A DNA stretch of 64,000 bases from the NCBI GenBank assembly GCA_026770025.1, contig JAMXDE010000010.1, positions 310,001 through 374,000 on the forward strand. The letters are read 5' to 3'. The stretch is from Craspedostauros australis (lineage: Eukaryota > Bacillariophyta > Bacillariophyceae > Mastogloiales > Achnanthaceae). Below the pieces are notes generated by a model. It saw only the letters and a list, made by a program, of their open reading frames with translations, searched no databases and was not told the origin of the DNA. Positions 49,337-61,649 of this stretch are shown piece by piece (position 1 is the stretch's first letter; every line of letters begins with the position of its first letter). Made by a program: the position numbers and the translations under genes.

Positions 49337-52336
49337 ATGCCGTCTGGAAATGGAGCCAATGGAGCCAATGGAGCCGATGAACCCTGGGATGTGAAATCGT
49401 CATCATCGGCAGCGTCCACGCAGACGGCATCCTCTTCGGCTGCCTCCAGCCGCTCGTCGGCCTACAGCATCAGGACCAAGATGCGGGCGCGTCATCAGCA
49501 GCAACTGCAACGACAGCAACAACAGCAACAACAACAGCAGCAACAGCAGGCTCCACCACCTCCTCCGACTGTGCATGCCAGACATGCCGCAAACCCAGCC
49601 CAACATCGGCCCAATCCCACTGCAAGACAATCTCCCAGAACAGCCAACAGGCAGATGCCAAATCAGGCTCCGAATCAAGTTCCAAATCAACCTGCAAGGC
49701 AGCCTCCGAGACAGCCTCCCAACCAGCAGGTCCAACAGCAGCAACAGCAATCAATTTCGCAACAAAACCTTAGGCAGCAACAAGTCCAACAACAGCACCA
49801 GCACCAGTTACCACCGCAATCACAGCCACAAGGGCAGATGCAAGCCCAACGGCAAGCACAAGTACAACAGCAACAGCAGCAGCAGCAGTCCTTGTATCGA
49901 CAGCCGAAACAGCGCAATCGATTGGAGAATCATTCCAATATGATGCACCAACCTCATGGCGTCGCAGCGATCGGCCCCTCCCCCTCCACAGTGTCAGCAG
50001 GGACCTCGATGTCGCAACCGTATCACGCAATATCTTCAGAGTCACCATTGCCACCTCTCGTCCAAAGAGGGCTGGGAGATAGATCCAATGAGAAGCGAAA
50101 GAATGCGTCATTGGAGATCGAGGTGCTCATCAAGAACTTGCAACAGGAAGAGGCGGATGAGAAGACGGTGGAGGACATGGTGTATCGTGTCATCGCCGTG
50201 CTTTCGAAGGATTTTTGCACCAGCATGAATTCCAACAATCGCAAGGGTGGCTTGCTGGGTCTCGCCGCCACCGCCATCGGCCTTATGCACTCCTCTTCCA
50301 AATACCTTCATGTCCTGCTGCCGCCTGTCTTGCACTGTTTTGACGATCCGGAATGCAGAGTTCGTTACTACGCCTGCGAAAGTTTGTACAACATTGCCAA
50401 GGCAGCTAGGCAGTTCATCCTCACGGACTTCAACCAGATATTTGAAGGCCTCACCAAGCTCTATGCGGATGTCAACGTCGATGTCAAGAACGGCGCCAAC
50501 CAGCTGGACAGCCAGCTCAAGGATATCGTCACCGAGTCAGATTCTTTCCAGGTCGAGGAATTCCTTCCATTGTTGCAGAAATACATCGGGCGAACGAATC
50601 CCTTCATCCGCCAGCTCATCGTGGGTTGGATCACATTGCTTGACTCTGTGCCGGACATATCCATGCTGGATTACCTACCCGACTTCCTCGATGGATTGTT
50701 CAATATGCTCAGCGATTCCAGCCGGCAGATCCAGCAGGCGGCAGACGCAGCGCTTTCGGATTTTCTGCGCGAGGTCAGCCTCAGCACCGTCATCAAATTC
50801 GGTCCTATCGTGCCCATCCTGGTCCACCAGTGCGAATCCAAGGAACGGCCCAAACGGCTCACCGCGATCACATGGCTGGCAGAATTGATCCACCATCCCT
50901 ACTCCGGCGGAGACTCTCTGCTTCCCTTCCACTCGCAGATCCTCGTCGCCATCCTCTGGTGCATATCGGACAAGGAGAGAGACATCCGAATCGTGGCCGA
51001 AGGAACCAATGCCAAATTCTTGAACATGGTCAAGAATACGAAGGCGGCATTCGAGTTGCAGCCCCTGCTGGAAACTCTCATCGGCGAGCTGATGGACCAA
51101 GCGGACGATCAGACCAAGATATCGGCGCTCGGCTGGATCAACATGCTCATGGAAAAGCGAAAGGCAGACATGAATCAACACATCGAAGAGCTCCTGCCCG
51201 TCTTGCTTCGTACTCTCTCCGATGAAAGCGATGAAGTCGTCCTGTCCAACCTGCAGGTCCTCTCCAGAATATCGCTCGCGCAGAGAGATGATTCCAATGG
51301 CGCTGAGGACACCGAAGAGGCGCAGTCCCAGCTCGTGCTCAATGCCATCCTCGATCTATTCGCGCAGGACAGGACGTTGCTGGAAACCAGGGGCTCCCTC
51401 ATCATCCGCAAGCTCTGCGTCTTGCTCAACGCGCAAAGCGTGTACATACGGCTTGCTGATGCTCTCATCAAGTACGAAGCTAACAACGGACAACCCGCCA
51501 ACGCCTCGACCTTGGAATTCGTCAGCACCATGGTCCAGACCTTGAACCTCATCCTCCTCACGGCATCCGAACTCAGCGACCTCCGATCCATCCTCAGCAA
51601 GAGCTTCGTTCGAATCGACGATTTCCGTTCCAAATGGACCCATTCCTCCATCCACGCCGCCGTTGACAATCCCAAAGTGTTCGCCACGCTATTCCGGTGC
51701 TGGTGCCACAACCCTGTCGCGACATTCTCCCTCTGCCTCCTCGCGCAGGCCTACGACTTGTCCTTCGCCTTGGTCAAGCGGTTTTCCGAAATGGAAGAAA
51801 TCTCCGTTGGGTTCTTGATGCAAATTGACAAGCTCGTGCACTTGCTGGAGAGCCCCATCTTTGTGCATCTGCGACTGCAGCTCCTCGACGTCGAATCCAA
51901 GAACCATGCCCCGTTGCTCAAAAGCATTTACGGCATCCTCCTCTGCTTACCGCAAGGCGAAGCGTTTCAGTTGCTCAACAACCGCTTGACGACGGTGTGC
52001 AATCTGCGAGAGAGCTTGGGTTTGAGTCCCATGTTCTCTGCAACGGAGGAGAAAAACAACTTCAAAGGACGTCGCAGACTTCTGGGCATCGACAAGCTGC
52101 TGTCGCGCTTCGATGAAGTCGTTACGATGCACAAAGCCTCCCGCGAGATGTCGAGGTATATACCAAAGACAGAGGGCGGCATTCATTTCAGTCCGAGCGG
52201 GACGAGCATGTCCGCGGATGCATCGATGGAGTCTAGCGAACAGCACAAGATGTCGAACGGGGCCAATGTTCGAATCCATGCATTGAGGGGTGGGGATATG
52301 TACGGCAACCCCCAAGGCATGCACAAGATCGGATAA
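49337..52336 (+). CDS. VAC14: VAC14, scaffold of the PIKfyve/Fab1 complex
   Basis: A single exon encodes 999 residues. VAC14 is a HEAT-repeat scaffold that holds the Fab1/PIKfyve kinase and Fig4 phosphatase on endolysosomal membranes. The first 230 residues are Gln/Pro-rich (poly-Gln runs, APPPPPTVHARH) and not conserved. From about residue 250 the family sequence runs: RGLGDRSNEKRKNASLEIE, VIAVLSKDFCTS, NRKGGLLGLAATAIGL, PPVLHCFDDPECRVRYYACE, SLYNIAKAARQ, ILTDFNQIFEGLTKLYADV, then WITLLDSVPDISMLDYLPDF and DRTLLETRGSLIIRKL. The conserved C-terminal half includes CWCHNPVATFSLCLLAQAY and LLQAEAF-like LLCLPQGEAFQLLNNRL, which bears the oligomerisation part. The first ATG lies just after the GA tract. 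Confidence 0.95.
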   Translation: MPSGNGANGANGADEPWDVKSSSSAASTQTASSSAASSRSSAYSIRTKMRARHQQQLQRQQQQQQQQQQQQAPPPPPTVHARHAANPAQHRPNPTARQSPRTANRQMPNQAPNQVPNQPARQPPRQPPNQQVQQQQQQSISQQNLRQQQVQQQHQHQLPPQSQPQGQMQAQRQAQVQQQQQQQQSLYRQPKQRNRLENHSNMMHQPHGVAAIGPSPSTVSAGTSMSQPYHAISSESPLPPLVQRGLGDRSNEKRKNASLEIEVLIKNLQQEEADEKTVEDMVYRVIAVLSKDFCTSMNSNNRKGGLLGLAATAIGLMHSSSKYLHVLLPPVLHCFDDPECRVRYYACESLYNIAKAARQFILTDFNQIFEGLTKLYADVNVDVKNGANQLDSQLKDIVTESDSFQVEEFLPLLQKYIGRTNPFIRQLIVGWITLLDSVPDISMLDYLPDFLDGLFNMLSDSSRQIQQAADAALSDFLREVSLSTVIKFGPIVPILVHQCESKERPKRLTAITWLAELIHHPYSGGDSLLPFHSQILVAILWCISDKERDIRIVAEGTNAKFLNMVKNTKAAFELQPLLETLIGELMDQADDQTKISALGWINMLMEKRKADMNQHIEELLPVLLRTLSDESDEVVLSNLQVLSRISLAQRDDSNGAEDTEEAQSQLVLNAILDLFAQDRTLLETRGSLIIRKLCVLLNAQSVYIRLADALIKYEANNGQPANASTLEFVSTMVQTLNLILLTASELSDLRSILSKSFVRIDDFRSKWTHSSIHAAVDNPKVFATLFRCWCHNPVATFSLCLLAQAYDLSFALVKRFSEMEEISVGFLMQIDKLVHLLESPIFVHLRLQLLDVESKNHAPLLKSIYGILLCLPQGEAFQLLNNRLTTVCNLRESLGLSPMFSATEEKNNFKGRRRLLGIDKLLSRFDEVVTMHKASREMSRYIPKTEGGIHFSPSGTSMSADASMESSEQHKMSNGANVRIHALRGGDMYGNPQGMHKIG

Positions 52337-52734
52337 GGATGCACGATAGCTCATAGAGATAGCATTGAAGCGACAACTATTCTCGTGTGCGCAAGCAGCC
52401 TTCCTGTTGTTGCTGCTCCAGTTCGTGGCAGCACTCAGCGTAACCGTTGCCCAGAACAGTCCCTCGACTTTTCTTCAATTGGGACACATCTCTATGTTCT
52501 CACACGACTGCATAGCAGCCGCACTGAGCAACAATCCAGACATACAGTCGCAATACATACCGTGCTCTATTGGACTTCACAGCGAAATGCATTGTCGTAC
52601 TACTAATCAACTTGTCCTGTATACCAGTGCTCGCCGCCGTATGTGTGTTCGCATGGTACCATCCGAGCATACACTATCCCCCAAGCCCGTGTCGTGGTGC
52701 TCTCTACTCCACAACAGAGAGTGCTCGACCAAGT
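52337..52734. other. Convergent spacer
   Basis: This is 398 bp between the ends of VAC14 and SMC2. No gene is seen; short frames of 60-170 codons on the plus strand overlap the SMC2 3' end and have no domain. Confidence 0.5.
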
Positions 52735-55700
52735 CTAAGCCAAAGCATTCTCCTTCCCCAACCGATTACTTCGCGATTGCCGTTTGCGCGATGCATTCGT
52801 GGCAGCTCGCTTGCTGGATTTTGCATTCGAGTCGGATTCATCCAACGCTCCTCGTGTCCGGACGCTTGATCCAACACCGATGGTGCGCGTGACCGTCGAC
52901 ACTCCGTCGATGAACTTGGTTCTGAAAATGACGTTGGCATTGTTGAACATTCCCTCCTTCAGCGAGACCACGATGAACTGACTGTGCGAGAAATGAGTCT
53001 TCAGCATATTCCCGATATTCTGGGTGTGGCTGAGGTCCAACGCTGCGTCGACCTCATCAAGGATGTACATCGGCGCAGGCTTGAAGAGCAGAAGGGACAG
53101 GATGAGGGACAGGGCCAGCAGTGATCGTTGGCCTCCGCTGAGCTCGCTCAAGCTCTCTTTCCAAACATCTCCGAATGCCACCTTGACCTCAAGCCCTTGC
53201 CACGCCTCCAGACCCTCCGGTGGCTCGAGCTTCGCCAGTGCGCCAGGGAGCAACGTGGAGAAGATCGATCCAAAGTCTTTGTTCACCTTCACCCACGTGC
53301 GCTGGAGTTCTGACTTCTTCTTGACGTCAAGTTCTTCGATCACGCTTTGGATCTTCTTCTTATCATTTTCGACCACCTTCCGCTTTCGCAGCAATTCCGT
53401 GTATTCGCCCTCCGCCTTCTCGATCATTCCCATCACCTTCTTGTTGATCTTCTGGGACTGCAGAAGACGAGATGGCGTTCAAGACATAGTTGTATCAAGG
53501 TGTGTTGATATGAGATGAGATGGGATGAAACGGAACAGAACGGCATACACATGTGAGCTTCTCCGTGAGCTGTCACGGGCAGAGGAGTGCATCTGACAAA
53601 CGAGTATCCCCGCAATCTGCCAAGAAGCAGATGACCCCAATCGCCGAAACAACAACTTACCAAAGCATCTTGCTCCTCCTTCAGCTTGTTCAAGTGTCTA
53701 CTCATTTGATCCGGGTTGGATGCCTCGAAGTCGTAGTCGCCACCTGCAAGTCCAAATGCGCCCTTCTCGCTTTCGATCCAGGTATGCTTGTTCATCAAGC
53801 TAGCAACTGCGCGCTCGGCGTTGGAACGGTCCCTCTGGATTCTCTGAATGGCGATGTGCAACTTCTTGGCCTCCAGCTTGGTCTCATCCACTTGTTCTTC
53901 GAGTTTGGACTTCTGGTGTTTCAATTCACCCAACTCAGCGGAGAATTTCGCAAGCCTTTCCTCCAGCTTATCCAGCGCGAGCTTGGTATCGTCGTAGTTG
54001 GCTTTCACCGTGCCGACTTCGATTTGTCTTTCAGATTCAGTCACATTTGCTTCCTCCAGCTCCTTCTTTGCTTCGGCACAGGCATCGACGGCAGCCTGCA
54101 ATTCTTGCTTCAAGTTGTCAAGCTCCAGCGACTGCGTTTGAGATCGGGACTCGGCCTGATCGTACAGATTGCAGGGGCAGGGGTAGGGGCAGGGGTAGGA
54201 CGACGGTTGAATGACAACATTTGAAGAAGCAGAAGAAGAAGAAGGCACAGCAAGATGGAGATCATGTTTGTGAGGACAAACGTGATGAATGTGAGATAAG
54301 AGTAAGCATCGAAGAGAGTTGGCTCGTTTGTGCATAGCGCAGTACAGATTAGAGGTATGGTCCAGCGGATGTAAATGAATCAAGAACAGATGAATTCAAA
54401 TCATCCCACCACATGCAGATACGAGCACAGTCTTACCTCTCGCGCGAGCTTGGACTTCTCTGCAACAAGCCTTTTCGCCTTCCGCACGTCCTCCTCGATC
54501 TTGCCAAGGCGCTCCTCGCGCTTCTGAGTCAACTCGACTTCGCGGTCCTTGAGTTCGTGGTACAGATCCCACTTTTGCGTTTTGGTTGCCAACATCTCTT
54601 CGTGTTCGGCGGTCGCCTCTTCGAGCTCCATCTTCATAGCATCGAGCTTCTCGACAAGGACTCCGTACGTGGTCTGGGAGATCTGCTTTTGGATACTTTG
54701 GAGCTCGGCACTCGCGATTTCCAGCTGCATCTTCGTCTGCTCGAACTGTCTGGCCTTGTCCTTCAGTGTTCGCAGCTCTGCGTCCACGATGTTCCGTCTG
54801 CTGATCTTGGATTTGAGTTCCTCCGAAGCCACGGCAAGATCCGAGAGTCTGGAGAGGATAGTCCCAAGGTTGTTCTTGGAACCTCCTGAAATGGTGCCGG
54901 AGGGGTCGTACACGTCTCCCTCCAACGTCACCGTTCGTGTTCTAGTGGCATCGCAAATGCGGTTGGCAGCCTTGGCATTATCCACAACGATGGATCCTCC
55001 GAAGACGTATTCCATCGCGTTGCGGACCTCTTCATCGAAACCCACCAGCTCGATGGCAGGGAAGGCAGACGCATGCATGGATCTGGCCATGTCGGCCGCC
55101 TGCTGGCATTTCGCGAAGGTCACCCGACGGGATTGGATCTTGTCAAGGGGAATGATGGTCACACGGCGCTGGAGGTTGCCACGGCTCAGCAGAGCCTTGC
55201 CCGTGATGGCCTCGTCCACCACGACCTGATACAGCTTGCCACCCGCCACGACTTCTAACGCTGTTGCATGCTTGGAGGCCTTGACGTGGATGAGCTTGGC
55301 AATGAGACCCTTCACCTTGCTCCTGTCGAAACCCCGAACTGGGTCTGCGTATCGGAACGCGAGACGACTCTCAAGCTGTGCCTGCAATGTCTCCGTTCTA
55401 TCCGATAGTTCTGAGATTGTGGCATTCAAAGAGTCCTGCTCGGTCTGCAGGCATTGAAAAGCCTGTTCGTCAAACGACATGCTCGAAATGGCACTTTCCA
55501 GCGTGCAAACCTTTTGCTGCGCGGCCTCGAGTTTGCTTTCAAGCTTTTGCGCTGATTTGTGCTCCTTCGCTGCCTCCTTCTCCACAGTCTGACAAGTCGC
55601 ATATCACGATCACGGTTGGAGTACGCAAAACGACGTATCGGACGTTTCGACATTGATGAGATGATGACGAAAGAGGGTGAGCAAAGACAAAATCGTATCA

Positions 55701-57392
55701 TCAAAGCAGGTCGGGCTGGAATGTAAGGAAATCAGCCGTGCAACGACACAGTCACACAGCGGAACAAAGAGAGAATTGGTCATGCCCAGGCGTACCTGAA
55801 TCTGCTTCTTCAGGTGCTTCATCTGCATCGAAGCCTGCGTGGCCTTCGATTCTGCAGATTTTGAATCGATGTGGGCCTGCGTGATCTGATCAGGCAACGT
55901 CATGCCTTCGTCGCCCTGAGATGAGGAAAGTCCGGCGGACATGCTCTGAAAATCGGAAGTCAACCGGACGAGTTCCTTGTCCGCGTGTGCGGCTCCGGCT
56001 CTGGCTTCGTCGATCATGGCGGATTCGTTGTCAATCTCCTTCTGCTTTTCTTCGCATGCAGCCTTGGCTTCCTCCGTTGCCTTCTCCGCTGCGGAGAGCT
56101 CGTCTTCCACCTTCTGAACCTTCTGCTTGCTGAGTTCCCACATCGATGTCGCCTTCACCAATTTCTTCGACTGCTTGTCTTCCTCCTTTCGCATGACAGC
56201 AAGTTCGGCGCTCGATTCCTCCTTTAGTTGGCTGGATAGTTTGTGGATTTGATCACCCTTTTGCTTCACCTTCTCGTTGTAGTCCTCGATGGTGGCTTCG
56301 TGTTCGGCAACCTTGCCTTCTATCTCCGAAACATCTTCCAAATTCGTTTCAAGCGCTCTGGTGGCCTTCACGAAATCGCTTGCTACCACGAATCGCTCGA
56401 TCCGTTCCATATCCGCGTTGTTCTTGGACCACTTGAGGTAATTCTGCTTCTCTCCCCGCAGTCGTTCCAAGGTGGGAGTGATTTCTTCGCTAAGGACGCC
56501 ATTCAGCTCATCGAGCTTGGCCTGCTTCTTGTCGATGGTTCGGATTGCAATGGATCGCTTGGTCTCGTACATTCTGGTCCCTGCGGCTTCCTCCACCATC
56601 CCAAGGATCTCATGCGGCTTCATGTTGAGCACCTTGGTGATGCGTCCTTGCATGATAAGGAAGTGGGGGTTGTTGACATTGAGCTGGACGGAATGGAAGA
56701 GGTTCTGCACTTGGCTAGCGGGCGAGTTGCGACCGTTGATCAAGTACTTGCTCTTTCCACCCAGCAGTACCTGTCGGGTGACTGTGACCTCCTTGTGCTG
56801 CTCGTATCCCACGGGGCTGTTGGATTCATCTTGGTTGTTGAAGACGACCGTCACGCTCGCCTTGTTCACACCGGCCTGGCCCTGCTTGTAAACGAGCTCC
56901 GATAGATTCCCTGCCCGTACCTGGCTCAAGTTTGTGATGCCAAGGACGAAGCAGATAGAGTCCAAGATGTTGGACTTGCCTGACCCATTCAAGCCGGTGA
57001 TGGCATTGAAATGCGGATCGAACCTGAATTTGATGAAGGCGGAGAATGTAGAGTGGGTCGACGTTGTGGTTTTTGGATCGATTGGTGGACGAATGCGGTT
57101 GCGAAGTATGCAGGGGTAGCGAACGATAGAAATGGGGTGAGTTGGCTTGCATATTGGTTGGTTGGTTGACCACCACCACTATCGCGATGGCGTACTCGCA
57201 GACAGCAGTATAAGTGCTGATTTCGATGGAGCGGTTCTGCTCCAAATACCCGATACAACGGACACCCGGCCATTGAGGTGTCACAAGCATCAAGCAGATC
57301 GACGAAGCGCATTGGAAATCCACTCACCCTTCCACCACTGTACGATTTGCGTACGATTTGAAGCCGTCAATGACGATCTCGTGAATGTGCAT
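52735..57392 (-). CDS. SMC2: Condensin subunit SMC2, five exons
   Basis: Exons 57392-57328, 57023-55796, 55588-54437, 54155-53661 and 53457-52735 give 1220 residues (human 1197). SMC2 pairs with SMC4 in condensin to compact chromosomes. The first exon encodes [20 protein letters not shown]. The second opens with [18 protein letters not shown], so Walker A is at residues 32-39, and contains the family signature [20 protein letters not shown]. Coiled coils flank the hinge (about residues 515-670) with [15 protein letters not shown] and [14 protein letters not shown]. The last exon carries [16 protein letters not shown], the ABC signature [16 protein letters not shown] near residue 1088 and Walker [12 protein letters not shown] near 1113, then [20 protein letters not shown]. 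Donors are GTGAGT, GTACGC, GTAAGA and GTAAGT, and every junction keeps frame. A short basic tail after the fold is not conserved. Confidence 0.96.
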
Positions 57393-58386
57393 GGTGCCTG
57401 CGGCTTGTTGCCTGCTTATTTCCTCTCTTCGCGCTCCCCAATGGATGGATGCGGTATCGAAAGGTTGCGATCAGCGCAACCAACGATCAACGAAAGTTGT
57501 GATCAATGATGATGGAGCACCTCGCGGTTGTTGAATGTGTCAGTGTCTTGAAGAGGTGTCGTGTGGTGCGACGTGGTGTGGTGTGGTGTTATTGCTGATG
57601 ATCGTGTGCTCTGTGTTGTATGGAACTTGTTGCCAATTGTACGAATGTGATTGTTTTGGCACGAGTGTGATTATGGATGTGAGGGTGAGGTCGAGGGCAA
57701 GAGAGTATGGTCAGGATGTGTCTTCTTCGTCTTCATCTTGTTTCCACAACCGCATGTCCTCGCACGAGTGCTCTTGTTCGCATCGTCCAGGCGACAGTTG
57801 CGTGGGATGTTGTGGCGGGAGAGGTGGCTTTGCTTCTGTCACATTTTTGGTGCATGTTTTTGACACATGGCCGAACCTCACAATTTGAATTCCATTCACG
57901 CGCACCGGCCGACCATTCATGACTAACACACATGTGTTTCGACATTTGAAAATGATCGCAGTAGTCGCATTGATCAATTTCTCGGTTTTAATCGATGTAA
58001 TCAAAGTACATCGACGGTTTGACACAAACACGACTCATGGCAGAGAAACGGAACAACATCTCACTTTTTGGCCGTTTTTTTCGTGATGGGTGATCCCTTG
58101 TTGATTTTGGATCGAAGTGGTGCGATACGACGTTGTGTCTGCATTCCATGCGATGACGACGCGGCGGACACGCCACAATGCACATCATGGCATCTGACTC
58201 GATGCGCTGCGGCATTCTGTTGGCGGATGCGCATCTCTTCCCCAAAATTGAGCAATACTTCTTTCCATCGTCACATAAAGTCGTTCATCGCAGGAAGTCA
58301 ACAAAAGACAACAAACGAGAAACCAGGCGCGAAACGAAACGAAACGAAACGAAGCCAAGCGACGCGTCCGTGTCCACTGAACGACG
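57393..58386. other. Divergent region upstream of SMC2 and the M6 peptidase
   Basis: A (GAAAC)4 repeat is at 58331-58350 in the M6 peptidase leader. Minus-strand frames of about 65-105 codons at 57711-58255 contain Lys/Arg/Cys-rich sequence, but they lack ATG starts with good context or recognisable domains, so they are not annotated. Confidence 0.5.
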
Positions 58387-61300
58387 ATGAAGATTCTGTG
58401 AGTTACTATTGTTCTTGTTGTTCTTGTTGTCGTGCTGTGCATGGTGTCACCGTGATAGATGAGGCGGCCATGGAAGGAGGACGAGAGCTTCCTCAATCTG
58501 GGTGTGCTGCGATCACTGTTTCGATCCATCATCATTGCCCAATCCAATCCGTTGACCAACTGATCCATCGGCCAAGAAATCGATCGATTGCTTACACTTG
58601 CGTCTGCTGCTGTCGTCGTTGACTTTGTTGTTGCTGATACATAATACTTCGCTCCATCCTATTTCGCTACGTACATCCCAGTCTTCTGTGTGCCGTAATG
58701 GTCGCCATGCTGGTGGAGATCCGATCGCTTTCGCCAGGCATGGCCTACCCGCACTACTTCTACCTACGACAACAGGATGGAAACATGACCCCTATCTTGG
58801 CTCTACATGGTGGGTCCGACGTGCACTTCATGGTGGACACTGACGGATATACCATCGCCCAAGATGACAACGTAAACTCCGTGTACGCCATCACCAACCA
58901 AGCCGCCTCAGATATCGTCGAGTCGGATCTCATGGTTGGACGTGACGATCCACTTCTCAACCCAGAGCTGCTGCTTCTGCGGGAGAATGCCCCTACTTCT
59001 TATTCTGCTGGTGTTGCTGCTGTCTCCGCGGACACGGGCATTGCGAACATGACTCGCCCGATGGGCGTCAACGCCAACTCTCGTCACAATGGACGTTCCC
59101 ACCCTCATCGCCGCCAGCGACAGCAGTCGCAAGTACCTCCGCTGCTCAAGAATCTCGTCATCCTCGTCCGTTTCGCAGATCACAAAGATCAGGCGCGTCG
59201 TCTTCCTTCACCAAGTGCTGTTGACATTCTATTCAACAAGAACGGCAGCACATCTCGCTACGCTCCTACCGGCAGCGTGCGAGATGTCTTTGCGACCAAT
59301 TCGTATGGAAGTTTCGCGCTCAAATCCACGATTTACGGCTGGATCGATTTGGCAGAAACGGAGGCCTACTACGCTGGAGGGTCGAGCGGGTTGAACTCGG
59401 ACAAGTTCGTTGAGGTCCTCCACGAAGCCGTGCGGTCTGTGCAACAAATCCCCACCTTCAAGCTTGAGGAATTCGACGCTGATGGCGATGGGTTTGTGGA
59501 CGTGGTCACCGTGCTCCATTCTGGTTACGCTGCTGAATTCCCAGGCAACGACGCTTCTGGCGCCCCACCCTCTCGTCGCATCTGGTCGCACCATACGCCT
59601 TTGAGCACGAGCTACCAGTGGCGAAGCAACAGCACTGTATCCGGCCAACCAGTCGTCGTCGACCAGTTCGCAACGGTTTCTGCTCTTTGGGGCTTGTCCG
59701 GCAGCATCATTGGTCGGATCGGCATGATCGCTCATGAGATTGGTCATTGCTTGGGATTGCCGGACATGTACGGCACGCCAGTCGGCAATGGCATTGGCGC
59801 ATTCGATTTCATGTCTAGTAGTTGGGGATTCGGCCCGCACGCCTTCTACCAGCTCTATCCCCCCAGTCTGTCGGCGTGGTCTAAGTTCCAATTGGGGTGG
59901 ATCACGCCAACTCTCATTTCCAGCTCTGGGCTCTACACCCTTGTGGCATCCGCAGAAAGCAACGAGGCGTACCAAATCAACCTCAACGATGATTGCACCG
60001 AGTTCTTGCTCATCGAAAATCGGCAACCAATTGGGTTCGACAAGTACATCCCGCATGGCGGACTGGCCATTTGGCACATCGACAATTTCGCATCGAACAT
60101 CGAAGGCTATCCAGGCCAGGCCGAATGGCCAGAGAATGGAAATCAGTACAAGATCGCCCTCCTCCAGGCGGACGGCAAATACAACCTTGAACGAGGTGAC
60201 AACTTCGGTGATGCCACCGATCTCTTCCACGCAGCAGGAACTGACAATCTGCAGCCTCGTACATCCTTGTCGGATGGCCCGTACCCCAGTACCAGCGCGC
60301 ATGAAGGCAACGCCGCATCCGCGCTGGATATGAGCATCTCTATCAGCGATATCAGCCCATCTGGCACAACGATGACCTTCCGCGTGGAGATGCGATCAGA
60401 CGAGTCGTCTCAACCACCCAGCCAGATTCCGACCACTGGCCCGAGCATCTCGCCAAGTGGTGTCCCAACGCAAGGACCCACGCTGTCTCCAACACCATCG
60501 CCGACACGATCGCCCACCCCAAGTCCCACAGAATGGCAGACCACCAATCTTCCATCCACACGACCTTCGGCCGTGCCAACAATCCTCCCGACGTTGACAC
60601 CGTCGATGATGCTGTCTGCAAGACAGATCACAGCTACGAGATATCTCGGAACGCACTTCGGAGGTGGCAATGGAGCGTTCGGAAACATGTTCGATGTGAT
60701 GGCTCGCACCGAAGTGAAGATCACAGGCATCCAGGTGCACACCAGTGCAATCGGGTCCGTCCAGTTGGAAGTATGGATCAAAGATGGATCTCATGTTCTG
60801 CACGACCGCAATCCGTCTGCATGGCGCCGGATAGACGCTCAAGTGATCGATGGTAAAGGCAGAAATCGCGCTACGGCTGTGGACGTGCAGCCCATCACGC
60901 TGGAGGCGGATTCATTGACGGCATTTTACATCACCACGGTTGAGCAGGCAGGCCTTCGGTACACGAATGGCGGTGGCATCGGTTTGGTCGCTGCCTCGAA
61001 TCCGGATCTCACCATCTATGAAGGTGTTGGTAAGCGTGGGCCGTTTGGATATTCGTTCCCGTCTCGTGTCTGGAATGGCGTCTTCCAGTACGAAGTGATG
61101 GCGAAACAGGATGGGAATGGAGATGATGGAATGGGAACCGCCGGCAAGACTTCTCGTAGCACGGGTATGCATGCCATCACCACGACATTCGCCGGAGGGA
61201 CGGGTCAGGATGGAAACATGTTCGATGTGATGGCATCCGATGATATCACGATCGTCGCATTCGATGTTCATCTGGTGTCCACGAACAATGTTGTGACCGT

Positions 61301-61649
61301 CGAAGTGATGACGAAGGCTGGTGGATTTTCGGGCCATGAGGAGAACTGCGACGCTTGGGATCTGGTGTCCAGCACGAACGTGACCGCGGCAGGGTTCGGT
61401 GAGCGAACCTTTGTCAATTTGGATGGAGCGCGGCACATCATCCTCCGCACTAACCAGACGGTTGGGTTTTACGTCACGGTTCGTCACGGTGCGTTGATGC
61501 AGTACACCCCCCAGCGTGCCTTGAACACAACGACGATCGACGACGATCATGTATCCATTCGACCAGGTGTCGGAAAGTCGTATCCTTGCGGTGCGACATT
61601 CAACGATCGCGTTTGGAATGGTGGAATTCATTACGTCGTAAATGAATGA
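58387..61649 (+). CDS. Secreted M6-family metallopeptidase with PSPT linker, tiny first exon
   Basis: The join 58387-58397, 58682-61649 gives 992 residues. M6 enzymes (immune inhibitor A-like) are secreted zinc peptidases. The first exon is only 11 coding nt (ATG AAG ATT CT) before GTGAGT. Spliced, the start is a good signal peptide: MKILLLCAVMVAML then SLSPGMAYP. Without the exon, the ORF starts at 58698 with a weaker signal. The catalytic domain has DADGDGFVDVVTVLHSGYA, and the zinc site HEIGHCLGLPD near residue 354 with a Met-turn FDFMSSSWG. After DISPSGTTMTFRVEM comes a Pro/Ser/Thr linker (TPSPTRSPTPSPT), the type seen in diatom surface proteins. Two similar C-terminal beta domains follow, each with the landmark GNMFDVMA. 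The function is probably extracellular protein turnover or processing in the cell wall; that is inference. Confidence 0.9.

Noticed and set aside
57711-58255. Overlapping minus-strand frames upstream of the M6 peptidase
   Set aside because: They start at non-ATG codons, change frame repeatedly and show no domain.
59229-60302. 357-codon minus-strand frame
   Set aside because: Antisense to the M6 peptidase catalytic domain; no recognisable sequence.
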